Source: Cohnella sp. AR92
GTDB taxonomy: Bacteria > Bacillota > Bacilli > Paenibacillales > Paenibacillaceae
Length of the DNA: 64,000 bases
Assembly (NCBI RefSeq): GCF_003990975.1
Contig: NZ_RZJR01000009.1
Location: forward strand, 186,001-250,000
Direction: 5' to 3'
This document shows positions 42,960 through 52,911 of this stretch, piece after piece. Position numbers and translations under genes: made by a program. The notes beneath the pieces are model-generated. The model made no database searches. It was not told the origin of the DNA and saw only the letters and a list, made by a program, of their open reading frames with translations. Position 1 is the stretch's first letter; each line of letters starts with the position of its first letter.

Positions 42960-44282
42960 ATGAACGTTCTGTCCAAATCCATCATCGGCCTGCTTTGCGC
43001 GACTACGATCGCAGGCGCATATTACGCTTATAAGGAACATCAGCACAATCGGCAATGGGAGCAGCAACAGCAGCGGAACGCCCAATATTGGTCGCACATT
43101 CAATCGTACTACTTACGCGATTTCGACCATGCACTCGCGGAGTCGCTTGCGGCACCTACATCTGCCATTCGGCAAGCGGCGCTACAATCCGCGATGGAGA
43201 CTGCCAATCTCATCCTGCAATTAGAAACGAGCGCATCAGCTACGACGAACCTTCCATCTTGGTCCGCGTACGAGTCGTTTCTCATGAACGGCAGCCGCTA
43301 CTTGGCCTATCCCGCCAGCGAGAAGGGACCATCGCTCAACCCGGATCAATTGGAACAAATTCAGCGTATGCGAAAGTTCGCGAGGACGGCTCTGCCGTAT
43401 CTCGATCAGATGAGAGAGAATAGTTACGATGCATCTATAGAGGATATACAGCGGATCTCGACCGGGATGGAAGCGGCCTTGTCTCAGCTCGACTCGATCT
43501 CCACGTACGGCAATAAAGCCTTTAACGAGTTCCTGTACAATCAGAATCCATATGTACCTACTAAGCCGGGAACCGTGTTCGCCGGCGAGCCCTCTTATAC
43601 GGCTACGGAGCTTGCAACTATAGCGCAAACCTTTATGCGTGACGCCTGGAATAAAGACGCAGGCATAAAGATCGTCAGCATCTCCGGCGGGAGCAGCCCT
43701 CAACTCGGAGAATTCACGGATTTCAAGTTATGGGACACCGATGGAAAAAAGGCTCGTTCTTACATTGCGACGTTGAGTAAAAGCGGACATGTGCTCCGGG
43801 TGACGCGCCACGGTTCGATCTCTGAAGAATCAGCCGCGCAGAAGCCTATGGACGTAAACCGGGCCATCGCGCATGCGGACGCCTGGATGGCACGCTGGTC
43901 TGACGAACGCTTGACCCTCGCAGCGAAAGAGCAAACGGATACCTCCATTACCCTCGATTATATTCCGGTTCGGGAGCAGGTTTCGATTCCGCAGATGCAG
44001 GTCGAATGGCAGTTTGATCGCCTTACCGGTGCGCTGAAGAGCTTCGATGCGTATAATTATTTCTACTGTTACAATAAAAGCTTTCCGCTTCATCCGAAGC
44101 TGACGGAAGCGCAGGCCTCTGCAAGACTCGGTCCGAACGTAAACACCTCAGGCGCACCAAAGCTGGAAATCCACGATGACAATCTTGTATACGCATTTGC
44201 CGTTACGGGAATCGAAGGCGTCTCTCACGTATACATAAACGCCCTCACAGGCGCCAGCGAAGGCATCGAATACAACCAGTAA
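42960..44282 (+). CDS. YpeB-like germination protein
   Basis: A 440-residue protein with an N-terminal anchor helix (IIGLLCATTIAGAYYAY), a long helical region and, in the C-terminal half, repeats of the PepSY type (TATELATIAQTFMRDAW ... VNRAIAHADAWMARW ... LTEAQASARLGP). The layout and length match YpeB, the partner of the spore cortex lytic enzyme SleB. No sleB is adjacent, which is unusual because sleB and ypeB normally form an operon. It lies between pepF and an extra copy of the pepF 3' end, so it may have moved here. Confidence 0.75.
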   Translation: MNVLSKSIIGLLCATTIAGAYYAYKEHQHNRQWEQQQQRNAQYWSHIQSYYLRDFDHALAESLAAPTSAIRQAALQSAMETANLILQLETSASATTNLPSWSAYESFLMNGSRYLAYPASEKGPSLNPDQLEQIQRMRKFARTALPYLDQMRENSYDASIEDIQRISTGMEAALSQLDSISTYGNKAFNEFLYNQNPYVPTKPGTVFAGEPSYTATELATIAQTFMRDAWNKDAGIKIVSISGGSSPQLGEFTDFKLWDTDGKKARSYIATLSKSGHVLRVTRHGSISEESAAQKPMDVNRAIAHADAWMARWSDERLTLAAKEQTDTSITLDYIPVREQVSIPQMQVEWQFDRLTGALKSFDAYNYFYCYNKSFPLHPKLTEAQASARLGPNVNTSGAPKLEIHDDNLVYAFAVTGIEGVSHVYINALTGASEGIEYNQ

Positions 44283-44283
44283 T

Positions 44284-44336
44284 GCTCGTAAGCGCGGCTG
44301 GCTTGATCTCGCCGTTCGAAGACGGCTGCGTCGCCT
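44284..44336 (+). repeat. 53-bp direct repeat, copy 2 (remnant of a pepF 3' end)
   Basis: It starts one base after the YpeB-like stop and encodes LVSAAGLISPFEDGCVA. A TAA follows (44337-44339). It differs from the pepF copy at two silent positions. It may be what is left of a second pepF gene. Confidence 0.85.
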
Positions 44337-44339
44337 AAT

Positions 44340-44520
44340 GTATTCGAATTTTCGCATACAATTCTATGGGAAATCAGCAAATTGGACTATTGTATATGAA
44401 ATTCCATATACAATTACGGACTTTTTGGAAAAGCAGCTTGTTTATATATGATTTTTCGAATACAATTCGTGATTTTGGTTATCCTGCGGCAATTAAACAC
44501 GAAAAATCATATTTATGGTA
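44340..44520. repeat. AT-rich repeat with 52-bp period
   Basis: ATACAATT occurs at 44356-44363, 44408-44415 and 44460-44467, each exactly 52 bp apart. Each is preceded by a variant of TATTCGAATTTTCGC, TATATGAAATTCC or TATATGATTTTTCGA, so the copies form imperfect dyads (for example TGTATATG ... CATATACA). The segment is much richer in A+T than its surroundings and contains no reading frame. It fills the gap after the pepF remnant. Confidence 0.6.
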
Positions 44521-44618
44521 AAGAGGGCATGGGTAGACGGATGACGGATGCTCCATAAAAGAACCGCAACCCTATGCTTATTCTCGTTTTAAATTGATGA
44601 TCGAAATTTCTCAACGGC

Positions 44619-44643
44619 AAAAGGCCCCTTCAAGGGGCCTTTT
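44619..44643. terminator. Terminator between the repeat region and the second GH36 gene
   Basis: AAAAGGCCCCTT (44619-44630) pairs with AAGGGGCCTTTT (44632-44643), effectively a 10-bp G+C-rich stem with a small loop and A/T tracts on both sides. Confidence 0.8.
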
Positions 44644-44660
44644 GTTATCGGCATAGAGCT

Positions 44661-46853
44661 TTATGCTTCGTTCTTGCTCGACTTGACAGCCTGAAGCCTG
44701 AACCATCCGCTCGTATAATCTTTTTGCTCGTAGATCAAAGGCAGTCCCAGCCCCATCAGCCGGTCGCCCCCATGGATAGCCGCTGCCGTTCCATCTGTTC
44801 CCGAATGAACCTCGTATTCGAGCTCAGGATCAAGTCCTGCCAGCCGCAAGCTTCTCCGGGGCGGGTGCGGTACGGCCTTCTCTTGGAAATGATAAACGAG
44901 AGCTTCCTCTTTGTTCTCCGAGACGAACATCCAAGACGATTCGTTGCCTTCGAACGGACTCTTCAAGCGGTACAGGTCGCCCGTCTGAACCAACCCGCGA
45001 ATTTGCTTGTAGGCCGCTACTTGGCGTTTGACCGTAGCCTTCTCCTCCTCGGTCAATCTCGTAAGATCAAGCTCGTAGCCGAAGTTGCCGGACATGGCGA
45101 CGTCCCCTCGGAATTCAAGCGGCGTGATCCTTCCGACCTGATGGTTCGGCACGGCCGACACATGGGCTCCGATCGAACTGACCGGATAAACAAGGCTGGT
45201 TCCGTACTGAATCTTGAGCCGTTCTACCGCGTCGGTATTATCGCTTGTCCAGGTTTGGGGCATATAGTAGAGCATGCCCGGATCGAAGCGCCCTCCCCCG
45301 CTCGAGCAGCTCTCGAACAGAATGTGCGGATAATCGGCCGTGATTCGCTCCAGCAGCTCGTACAATCCCAATACATAGCGGTGCGCAGTCTCGGATTGGC
45401 GTTCCGGAGGCAGATCGGCGGACCCGATCTCCGTCAAGCCGCGATTCATGTCCCACTTAACGTAAGAGACGGGAACCGTGGAGAAAATGGCGGACAGCGA
45501 ATCGTAGACGTAATCCCGCACTTCCTTGCGGGTATAATCCAGAACGAGCTGCCACCTGGCTTCGCTGCGTCTCCGTCCCGGCACGTGAAGGCACCAGTCG
45601 GGATGTTTCCGGTACAGATCGCTGTCCGGCGAGATCATCTCGGGCTCGAACCAGAGTCCGAACTTCAAGCCGAACCCGTTGATCCGGTCCGCGACTTCCT
45701 TCAGTCCTCCCGGCAGCTTCCGGCGGTCCTCGAACCAATCGCCGAGAGAGGAGTTGTCGGAATCCCGCTTCCCGAACCAGCCGTCGTCCAGAACAAACAG
45801 TTCGATGCCTAGCTTGGCCCCCTCCTCCGCGATCGCCGCCAGCTTATCCGTATTGAAGTTAAAATAAGTCGCTTCCCAGTTGTTGACCAGAATGGGCCGT
45901 TCTTCGTCCCGGTATCTCCCCCGGCACAGCCGCGTCCGATACAGGCGATGATACGTCCGCGACATCTCGCCCAACCCTTGACCGGAGTAGACCATGACGG
46001 TCTCCGGCGATTGGAAGCTCTCCCCCGGGTTCAGCAGCCAGGCGAAGTCGAAGGAATTCACCCCGATGTTAACCCGCGCGGAACCGAAGGAATCCACCTC
46101 CGCGCTCGCTTCGAAGCTGCCGCTGTATACGAGGCTGAAGCCGTATGCTTCTCCCCGGGACTCCGTCGTGTCCGGATCGACCAATGCCGCGAAAGGGTTG
46201 AACTGATGGCTGCTCATGCCGCGTTTGCTGTCGATTCGGACCTCGCCCTGCGCCAGCGGCTTGCGCGTCACGTTCCCTTCCCGCGCCCAAGCTCCGGATA
46301 GATAGACGATCTCCCTCTCGCGATTGCTGGAGAAGTCTACGCAAGCGCTGGCGACGCGGCGCAGCCGCAGCTTCGCCTCTCCCTCGTTGCAGAAGCGGAC
46401 GGAACGAACGATGACGTTGCGTTCCGCGAAGACGGTATAGAGGAGATAGACTTTAAGCCCGGAATAGGCGTCCAGCAGCTCCAGCTCCAACGTATCCGCT
46501 TCCGCATCGTCCTCGGTGTAGACGGCCGGAAGGCCAGCCAAGGGAGGCTTCCCCGCCTGGATCCGGTACCCGACATATTGCAGCTCCGTAATCCGCGTCC
46601 CGTCCTCGAGTTCGACTTGGTAGGCCGGGTTCCGGAAGTCTCCGCTCCCGTATTGAGGGTATTCTTGGGGCAGCCGATCCAATCCGGCCTTCTCGGGGGT
46701 ATTGATCAAGAGATCGCCCATGGGTTCCCGATGCTTCAGCTTGCTTCCCCAATAGACATGGACGGGATAGCCGTCCACGATCTGAAGCATGTAGCTCATG
46801 CCGGACGATTGCAGATGGAATAGTTTGGCTTGCGATTCGACGATGACGCTCAT
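44661..46853 (-). CDS. Alpha-galactosidase, GH36 (second gene)
   Basis: A 730-residue GH36 enzyme of the same plan as the one at 5595-7802. I prefer the ATG at 46853, eight bases after AAGGGG, to the GTG one codon earlier. The barrel has LFVLDDGWFG near residue 357. The expected nucleophile Asp468 lies in SYVKWDMNR. CSSGGGRFDPG is near 518 and the acid/base Asp538 lies in TWTSDNTD. There is no signal peptide. It is divergent from an AraC-type regulator and has no transporter beside it. It probably hydrolyses imported alpha-galactosides. Confidence 0.93.
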   Translation of the reverse strand: MSVIVESQAKLFHLQSSGMSYMLQIVDGYPVHVYWGSKLKHREPMGDLLINTPEKAGLDRLPQEYPQYGSGDFRNPAYQVELEDGTRITELQYVGYRIQAGKPPLAGLPAVYTEDDAEADTLELELLDAYSGLKVYLLYTVFAERNVIVRSVRFCNEGEAKLRLRRVASACVDFSSNREREIVYLSGAWAREGNVTRKPLAQGEVRIDSKRGMSSHQFNPFAALVDPDTTESRGEAYGFSLVYSGSFEASAEVDSFGSARVNIGVNSFDFAWLLNPGESFQSPETVMVYSGQGLGEMSRTYHRLYRTRLCRGRYRDEERPILVNNWEATYFNFNTDKLAAIAEEGAKLGIELFVLDDGWFGKRDSDNSSLGDWFEDRRKLPGGLKEVADRINGFGLKFGLWFEPEMISPDSDLYRKHPDWCLHVPGRRRSEARWQLVLDYTRKEVRDYVYDSLSAIFSTVPVSYVKWDMNRGLTEIGSADLPPERQSETAHRYVLGLYELLERITADYPHILFESCSSGGGRFDPGMLYYMPQTWTSDNTDAVERLKIQYGTSLVYPVSSIGAHVSAVPNHQVGRITPLEFRGDVAMSGNFGYELDLTRLTEEEKATVKRQVAAYKQIRGLVQTGDLYRLKSPFEGNESSWMFVSENKEEALVYHFQEKAVPHPPRRSLRLAGLDPELEYEVHSGTDGTAAAIHGGDRLMGLGLPLIYEQKDYTSGWFRLQAVKSSKNEA

Positions 46854-46990
46854 CACTTGTCCCCTTTTCCTCGGAAAAATTGGTCATATGGCATAATGCG
46901 AGTGAATGCAATTGCTATAAAACCGCTGATTATACGGAAATGATATATGAATGGGGACTAGAAAGTACATGTCATGAAACTAACTGTTTA

Positions 46991-46999
46991 TGTTATAAT
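46991..46999 (+). promoter_or_regulatory. Extended -10 promoter of the AraC gene
   Basis: TGTTATAAT (TATAAT at 46994-46999) is an extended -10 element. No good -35 lies 17 bp upstream. It precedes the AraC start at 47030 by about 30 bp. Confidence 0.5.
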
Positions 47000-47029
47000 G
47001 CTAGAAATTTATCGCAAGGAGAGCTTGTC

Positions 47030-47854
47030 ATGATCGAGTATTTGCCTAGAAGCAAACACCACATGGAGCTGCATCTTACTCAATTCGGTACGGAGGAATG
47101 CATACCCGGCCACGACTTCGGGCCGGCCGTACGGAACCACTATTTGCTTCATTACATATGGAGCGGAGAAGGAATTTTCGAAGTGGGCGGAACGAGGTAC
47201 CGGCTGCGGAAAGGACAAGGCTTCCTGATTTGCCCCGAAGTCGTGACGTACTACCGGGCTGACTCCGCGAACCCTTGGTCCTATTGCTGGTTTGGCTTTA
47301 ACGGAACGTTAGCCGAATGGCTCCTGAAGAAGGCGGATTTAACGGTATCGTCTCCGATTCTCGACTTCGATCGGGACGATCGGATGATGCGGTATTTGCA
47401 GCTGATGTCCGAGTCGAAGGAATACTCCAACGCCCGCGAGACCCGATTGAACGGGCTTCTTGCCCTGCTCCTGGCCGAGTTCGCGGAATCGGGGCCGGCC
47501 TCCTCCGATCTTCCGATCGCAAGCCGCTCGGAGATTTACGTGGATAAAGTGAAGGATTTTATCGACCTGAATTACGATCAGAAAGTGACCATTGCCGACA
47601 TCGCCCATTATATCGGACTTAACCGAAGCTACTTGTGCTCGTTGTTCAAACGGACGATGAACGTCAGCATTCAGGATTATCTGATCCGCTACCGGATGAA
47701 TAAAGCGTGCGAGATGCTGGAGAACCCGGAACTGTCCGTAGGCGACATCGCTCGTTCGGTCGGCTACAGCGACCCTCTGCTCTTCTCCAAGATCTTCAAG
47801 AAGAGCATGGGCCAATCTCCTAGAGCTTACAGGTCCGAAAGGGATGGACGATAA
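47030..47854 (+). CDS. AraC-family regulator, MsmR-like
   Basis: The start at 47030 has AAGGAGAG nine bases upstream. The 274-residue protein has an AraC_binding cupin first (HYIWSGEGIFEVGGTRYRL, FLICPEVVTYYRAD) and then the double HTH (QKVTIADIAHYIGLNRSYL ... FSKIFKKSMGQSPRAYR, from about residue 180). Regulators of this type (MsmR, RafR-like) sense galactosides and activate adjacent galactosidase genes. It is divergent from the GH36 gene at 44661-46853, the likely target. Confidence 0.88.
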   Translation: MIEYLPRSKHHMELHLTQFGTEECIPGHDFGPAVRNHYLLHYIWSGEGIFEVGGTRYRLRKGQGFLICPEVVTYYRADSANPWSYCWFGFNGTLAEWLLKKADLTVSSPILDFDRDDRMMRYLQLMSESKEYSNARETRLNGLLALLLAEFAESGPASSDLPIASRSEIYVDKVKDFIDLNYDQKVTIADIAHYIGLNRSYLCSLFKRTMNVSIQDYLIRYRMNKACEMLENPELSVGDIARSVGYSDPLLFSKIFKKSMGQSPRAYRSERDGR

Positions 47855-47888
47855 TTCAAATTCCCCTTTCGGTTGGGCACAAAAAAAA

Positions 47889-47905
47889 GCCGCGATTTAC
47901 GCGGC
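47889..47905 (-). terminator. Terminator of the cwlJ gene
   Basis: GCCGCG (47889-47894) pairs with CGCGGC (47900-47905). On the minus strand the stem is followed by a run of eight T. Confidence 0.85.
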
Positions 47906-47922
47906 GCTCTTCCCGACAAAAG

Positions 47923-48366
47923 TTAAAACGTGTTAAATATATTTTCGCATTCCTGTACGGTCGGTTGATAAAAACAGTGCTTCTTCCATCGTCCGACAAG
48001 CGGCTGATTGTACCAGGTATCCGGACAGGGCCCCGGATTCTCGAACGTCCCCGGACGGAAATACCATAAGGAGAATTCGGCCGGCCAATTGCGCTCTCCG
48101 TTCACGGCCCGCTGCGCCAGGCGGCGTTCCCGATCTCTTGCGCCTTGATAATACAAGCTATGCTGCAACGCTTCGAACGCATGCGGCTGCTCGATCATCT
48201 GGGGAATGGTCCGAATTCCTTTAAAATCGGAGCAGTTCGCCCTTACTCGGTTAATGCCGACATTCCCGACCAGGAGCATGCCCATCTCGCCTTCGGTCTC
48301 CGCTTCCGCCCGAAGCAACCTTGCCAACATGTTGATATCCTGACTTCTGGCTTTTACGACTGCCAT
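47923..48366 (-). CDS. cwlJ: Spore cortex-lytic cell wall hydrolase, CwlJ-like
   Basis: I start at 48366, after AGAGGTGAG. The 147-residue protein has the SleB/CwlJ hydrolase fold without any signal or peptidoglycan-binding domain: LARLLRAEAETEGEMGMLLV with the catalytic Glu region near residue 22, GNVGINRVRAN, and WYFRPGTFENPGPC near 102. That plan matches CwlJ, which sits in the spore coat and degrades cortex during germination. It is one of two germination-type genes in the window. Confidence 0.85.
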   Translation of the reverse strand: MAVVKARSQDINMLARLLRAEAETEGEMGMLLVGNVGINRVRANCSDFKGIRTIPQMIEQPHAFEALQHSLYYQGARDRERRLAQRAVNGERNWPAEFSLWYFRPGTFENPGPCPDTWYNQPLVGRWKKHCFYQPTVQECENIFNTF

Positions 48367-48476
48367 TGGCTCACCTCTTAGGATTTCTAGACTCATCATA
48401 TTGTAGGCGAAGCGGATATGTTCCTTCGGCAGAGGAACGCCCGAACCGAATTCGGCGACCTGGGCTTCATGGCTGG

Positions 48477-49169
48477 CTATATCGTAATTTTCAGCATGCG
48501 GTTTGCTCCCTTCTGGAACTCGTAATCCACCATGACTTCCTCAGTCGTGCATCCTTGTTCGTGCAGATAGGCGATTATCTTATCCAATAGGTGATATTTC
48601 TCCGCCGAGAGATTCGTTAAGGGGAAGATCCGAATTTCCTTCTTGGTTACCCGAAGCAGCTCTTGGATCGTTCGCCTATGGAACTCATAGTCCAGCCTAT
48701 CGGAATACATGAACAAGAAGTGGGCGGACAAGGTCAGATCGAACTGCTTGTTCTCGAAAGGAAGGACGGGCAGCGTCGCGGCGACATAGCGTTCGGGATG
48801 CTTTCTCCTGTCGTTCGAACAATCCGTTAAAGCCTGGTAACGGTGATTCTTCAAGTCATCGACCGATCGGAAATATTCCCACACGTAGTTTGTTTGGACC
48901 TTTCCCATTTGAGCCATGGTGTGATCCAGATCTTGGAGGCCTTTTCTCTGAAGATCCTCAGCGCCGTGATAATAGGCAATATCCGCCGCCGTTACGTCCG
49001 CGCCGAGTTCGTTCGCATGCGCCGTGAACGAGCATGCCCCGGCGGGGCAATCCAGTATGGACCGTCCCCTCAATTCCGTCTCCGTTAGCTTGAACATGGA
49101 CATATACTCATCGAATGTTCTGCCTATAAAAACGATACGGCTTAAATCCAATTTAACCTCTTCGCTCAT
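48477..49169 (-). CDS. SAM-dependent methyltransferase (class I)
   Basis: The start at 49169 is the first Met after AGGAGAGG; an upstream extension is possible. The 230-residue product has SAM motif I SILDCPAGACSFTAHANELG near residue 36, a following acidic residue in VTAADIAYY and a post-motif region LTLSAHFLFMYSD near 149. These features make it a Rossmann-type methyltransferase of the methyltransf_11/25 kind. The substrate is unknown. It is upstream of cwlJ on the same strand, but the 110-bp gap argues against tight coupling. Confidence 0.75.
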   Translation of the reverse strand: MSEEVKLDLSRIVFIGRTFDEYMSMFKLTETELRGRSILDCPAGACSFTAHANELGADVTAADIAYYHGAEDLQRKGLQDLDHTMAQMGKVQTNYVWEYFRSVDDLKNHRYQALTDCSNDRRKHPERYVAATLPVLPFENKQFDLTLSAHFLFMYSDRLDYEFHRRTIQELLRVTKKEIRIFPLTNLSAEKYHLLDKIIAYLHEQGCTTEEVMVDYEFQKGANRMLKITI

Positions 49170-49291
49170 CTCGGCTCGCCTCTCCTCTGCTCTGCTATCA
49201 CTCTCATAGAGTACCGGTCTGATGCTCAGAAGATCCCCTCCCTTCCGCATGCTTTAGGTATTCGCTAGCCCGATCCGCTTTCCTCCTCGCG

Positions 49292-51916
<2,625 letters not shown>

Positions 51917-52020
51917 TTAGTTTGAGAAAAACAGTTGACAGAAGATTATCCGCATGTTACGATTAAAGTGTAAGATGGATATAATTATGTCTTATTAAAA
52001 TGAAACAAAGTCCTTTATTG

Positions 52021-52049
52021 ATTATATCACCAGGACTTTTTCCTTGCAA
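52021..52049 (-). promoter_or_regulatory. Sigma-A promoter of rph
   Basis: On the minus strand TTGCAA (52044-52049), a 17-bp spacer and TATAAT (52021-52026) form a strong promoter. The start site would be near 52014, giving a leader of about 110 nt before the ATG at 51904. A weaker second option lies at 51945-51973 (TTACAC, 17 bp, GATAAT). Confidence 0.7.
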
Positions 52050-52052
52050 AGC

Positions 52053-52083
52053 AAAAGAACCCGGCGATTGCCGAGGTTCTTTT
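52053..52083. terminator. Terminator after the YdeI-like gene
   Basis: AAAAGAACC (52053-52061) pairs with GGTTCTTTT (52075-52083), with an inner GGC/GCC pair. T and A tracts flank it, so it can act in both directions. It separates the YdeI-like gene from the rph promoter. Confidence 0.85.
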
Positions 52084-52092
52084 TTGATTGGT

Positions 52093-52704
52093 TTATCGCT
52101 CTGTGATCGTTCTGGTTCTCGGTGAAGGATAAATTTTCTTGCCTTCCTCCAGCATTTGGATGAACTGACGGATCCGCTTATCTCGAGTTTCTTGTTTCTT
52201 GGCCGTATTAATTCGAAACACGATCGCGTATTTATTTTGTTTGTCGAGCGTATCGTAGAATGCCTTAGCCTCCGAATTTCGTTCCAACTCAATTGCGAAA
52301 TCCTCTGGCAGAGAGGCAATGCGCTGTGATTCGTAGGCCTTATCCCAGTTTCCGTTCTTTTGGGCTTCTTCAATGGACTTATATCCGGAATTCTTCATTC
52401 GGCCGTTCGCGATCAGTTGTTCCGCTTTGTCTTTATTGACTTTCGACCAGATGCTCTTGGGTCCGCGCGGAGTGAACCGCTGCAGCCAGGTTTTCTCATC
52501 GAATGCTTCCTTCTGACTGTCAACCCATCCGTAACATAAGGCAACATCGAGCGCTTCTTTATAGGAAATCGTTAGGATGCCGGAATTCTTTTTCGCAATC
52601 TGTAATCGGATTCCGGGTGAGCTATCGCAATTATTATCCATCCAGCTCTCAAAGGACAACGGATCGGCAAAGGAAACAATCGGCAGCTCGCTCGTTTTTT
52701 TCAA
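52093..52704 (-). CDS. YdeI/OmpD-associated family protein
   Basis: A 203-residue protein whose opening PIVSFADPLSFESWM, the strand GIRLQIAKKNSGILTISYKEALDVAL, CYGWVDSQKE and FTPRGPKSIWSKVNKDKAEQ are typical of the YdeI/OmpD-associated family. Its helical C-terminal part (LDKQNKYAIVFRINTAKKQET) is also characteristic. The family is linked in a few reports to bacteriocin or peptide tolerance, but no biochemical role is firmly known. The gene stands upstream of rph with its own terminator. Confidence 0.85.
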   Translation of the reverse strand: MKKTSELPIVSFADPLSFESWMDNNCDSSPGIRLQIAKKNSGILTISYKEALDVALCYGWVDSQKEAFDEKTWLQRFTPRGPKSIWSKVNKDKAEQLIANGRMKNSGYKSIEEAQKNGNWDKAYESQRIASLPEDFAIELERNSEAKAFYDTLDKQNKYAIVFRINTAKKQETRDKRIRQFIQMLEEGKKIYPSPRTRTITER

Positions 52705-52911
52705 AACCAGAATCGCCTCCTAATCATGCAAATCTAGTCCATTATTCGCGTCAAAAGCGAATTCCCTCTCCCTGTGAACAAGAATTGGCTTAAGTTAAGC
52801 CTAGCAAAATCACGAATACCGGTATTGTAAAAACACGACGCAAACGGCAAGTGTTGGGCTTGACGTCAGCATGGCGATTAACGCTTCTTCCATAGCAAAT
52901 GATCGAATGCG

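Noticed and set aside
51935..51963. Plus-strand promoter TTGACA-17-TACGAT in the rph leader, with a small RNA ending at 52042
   Set aside because: The -10 is weak and no gene lies downstream. The minus-strand rph promoter at 52021-52049 explains the region better. A small RNA would need transcript data.
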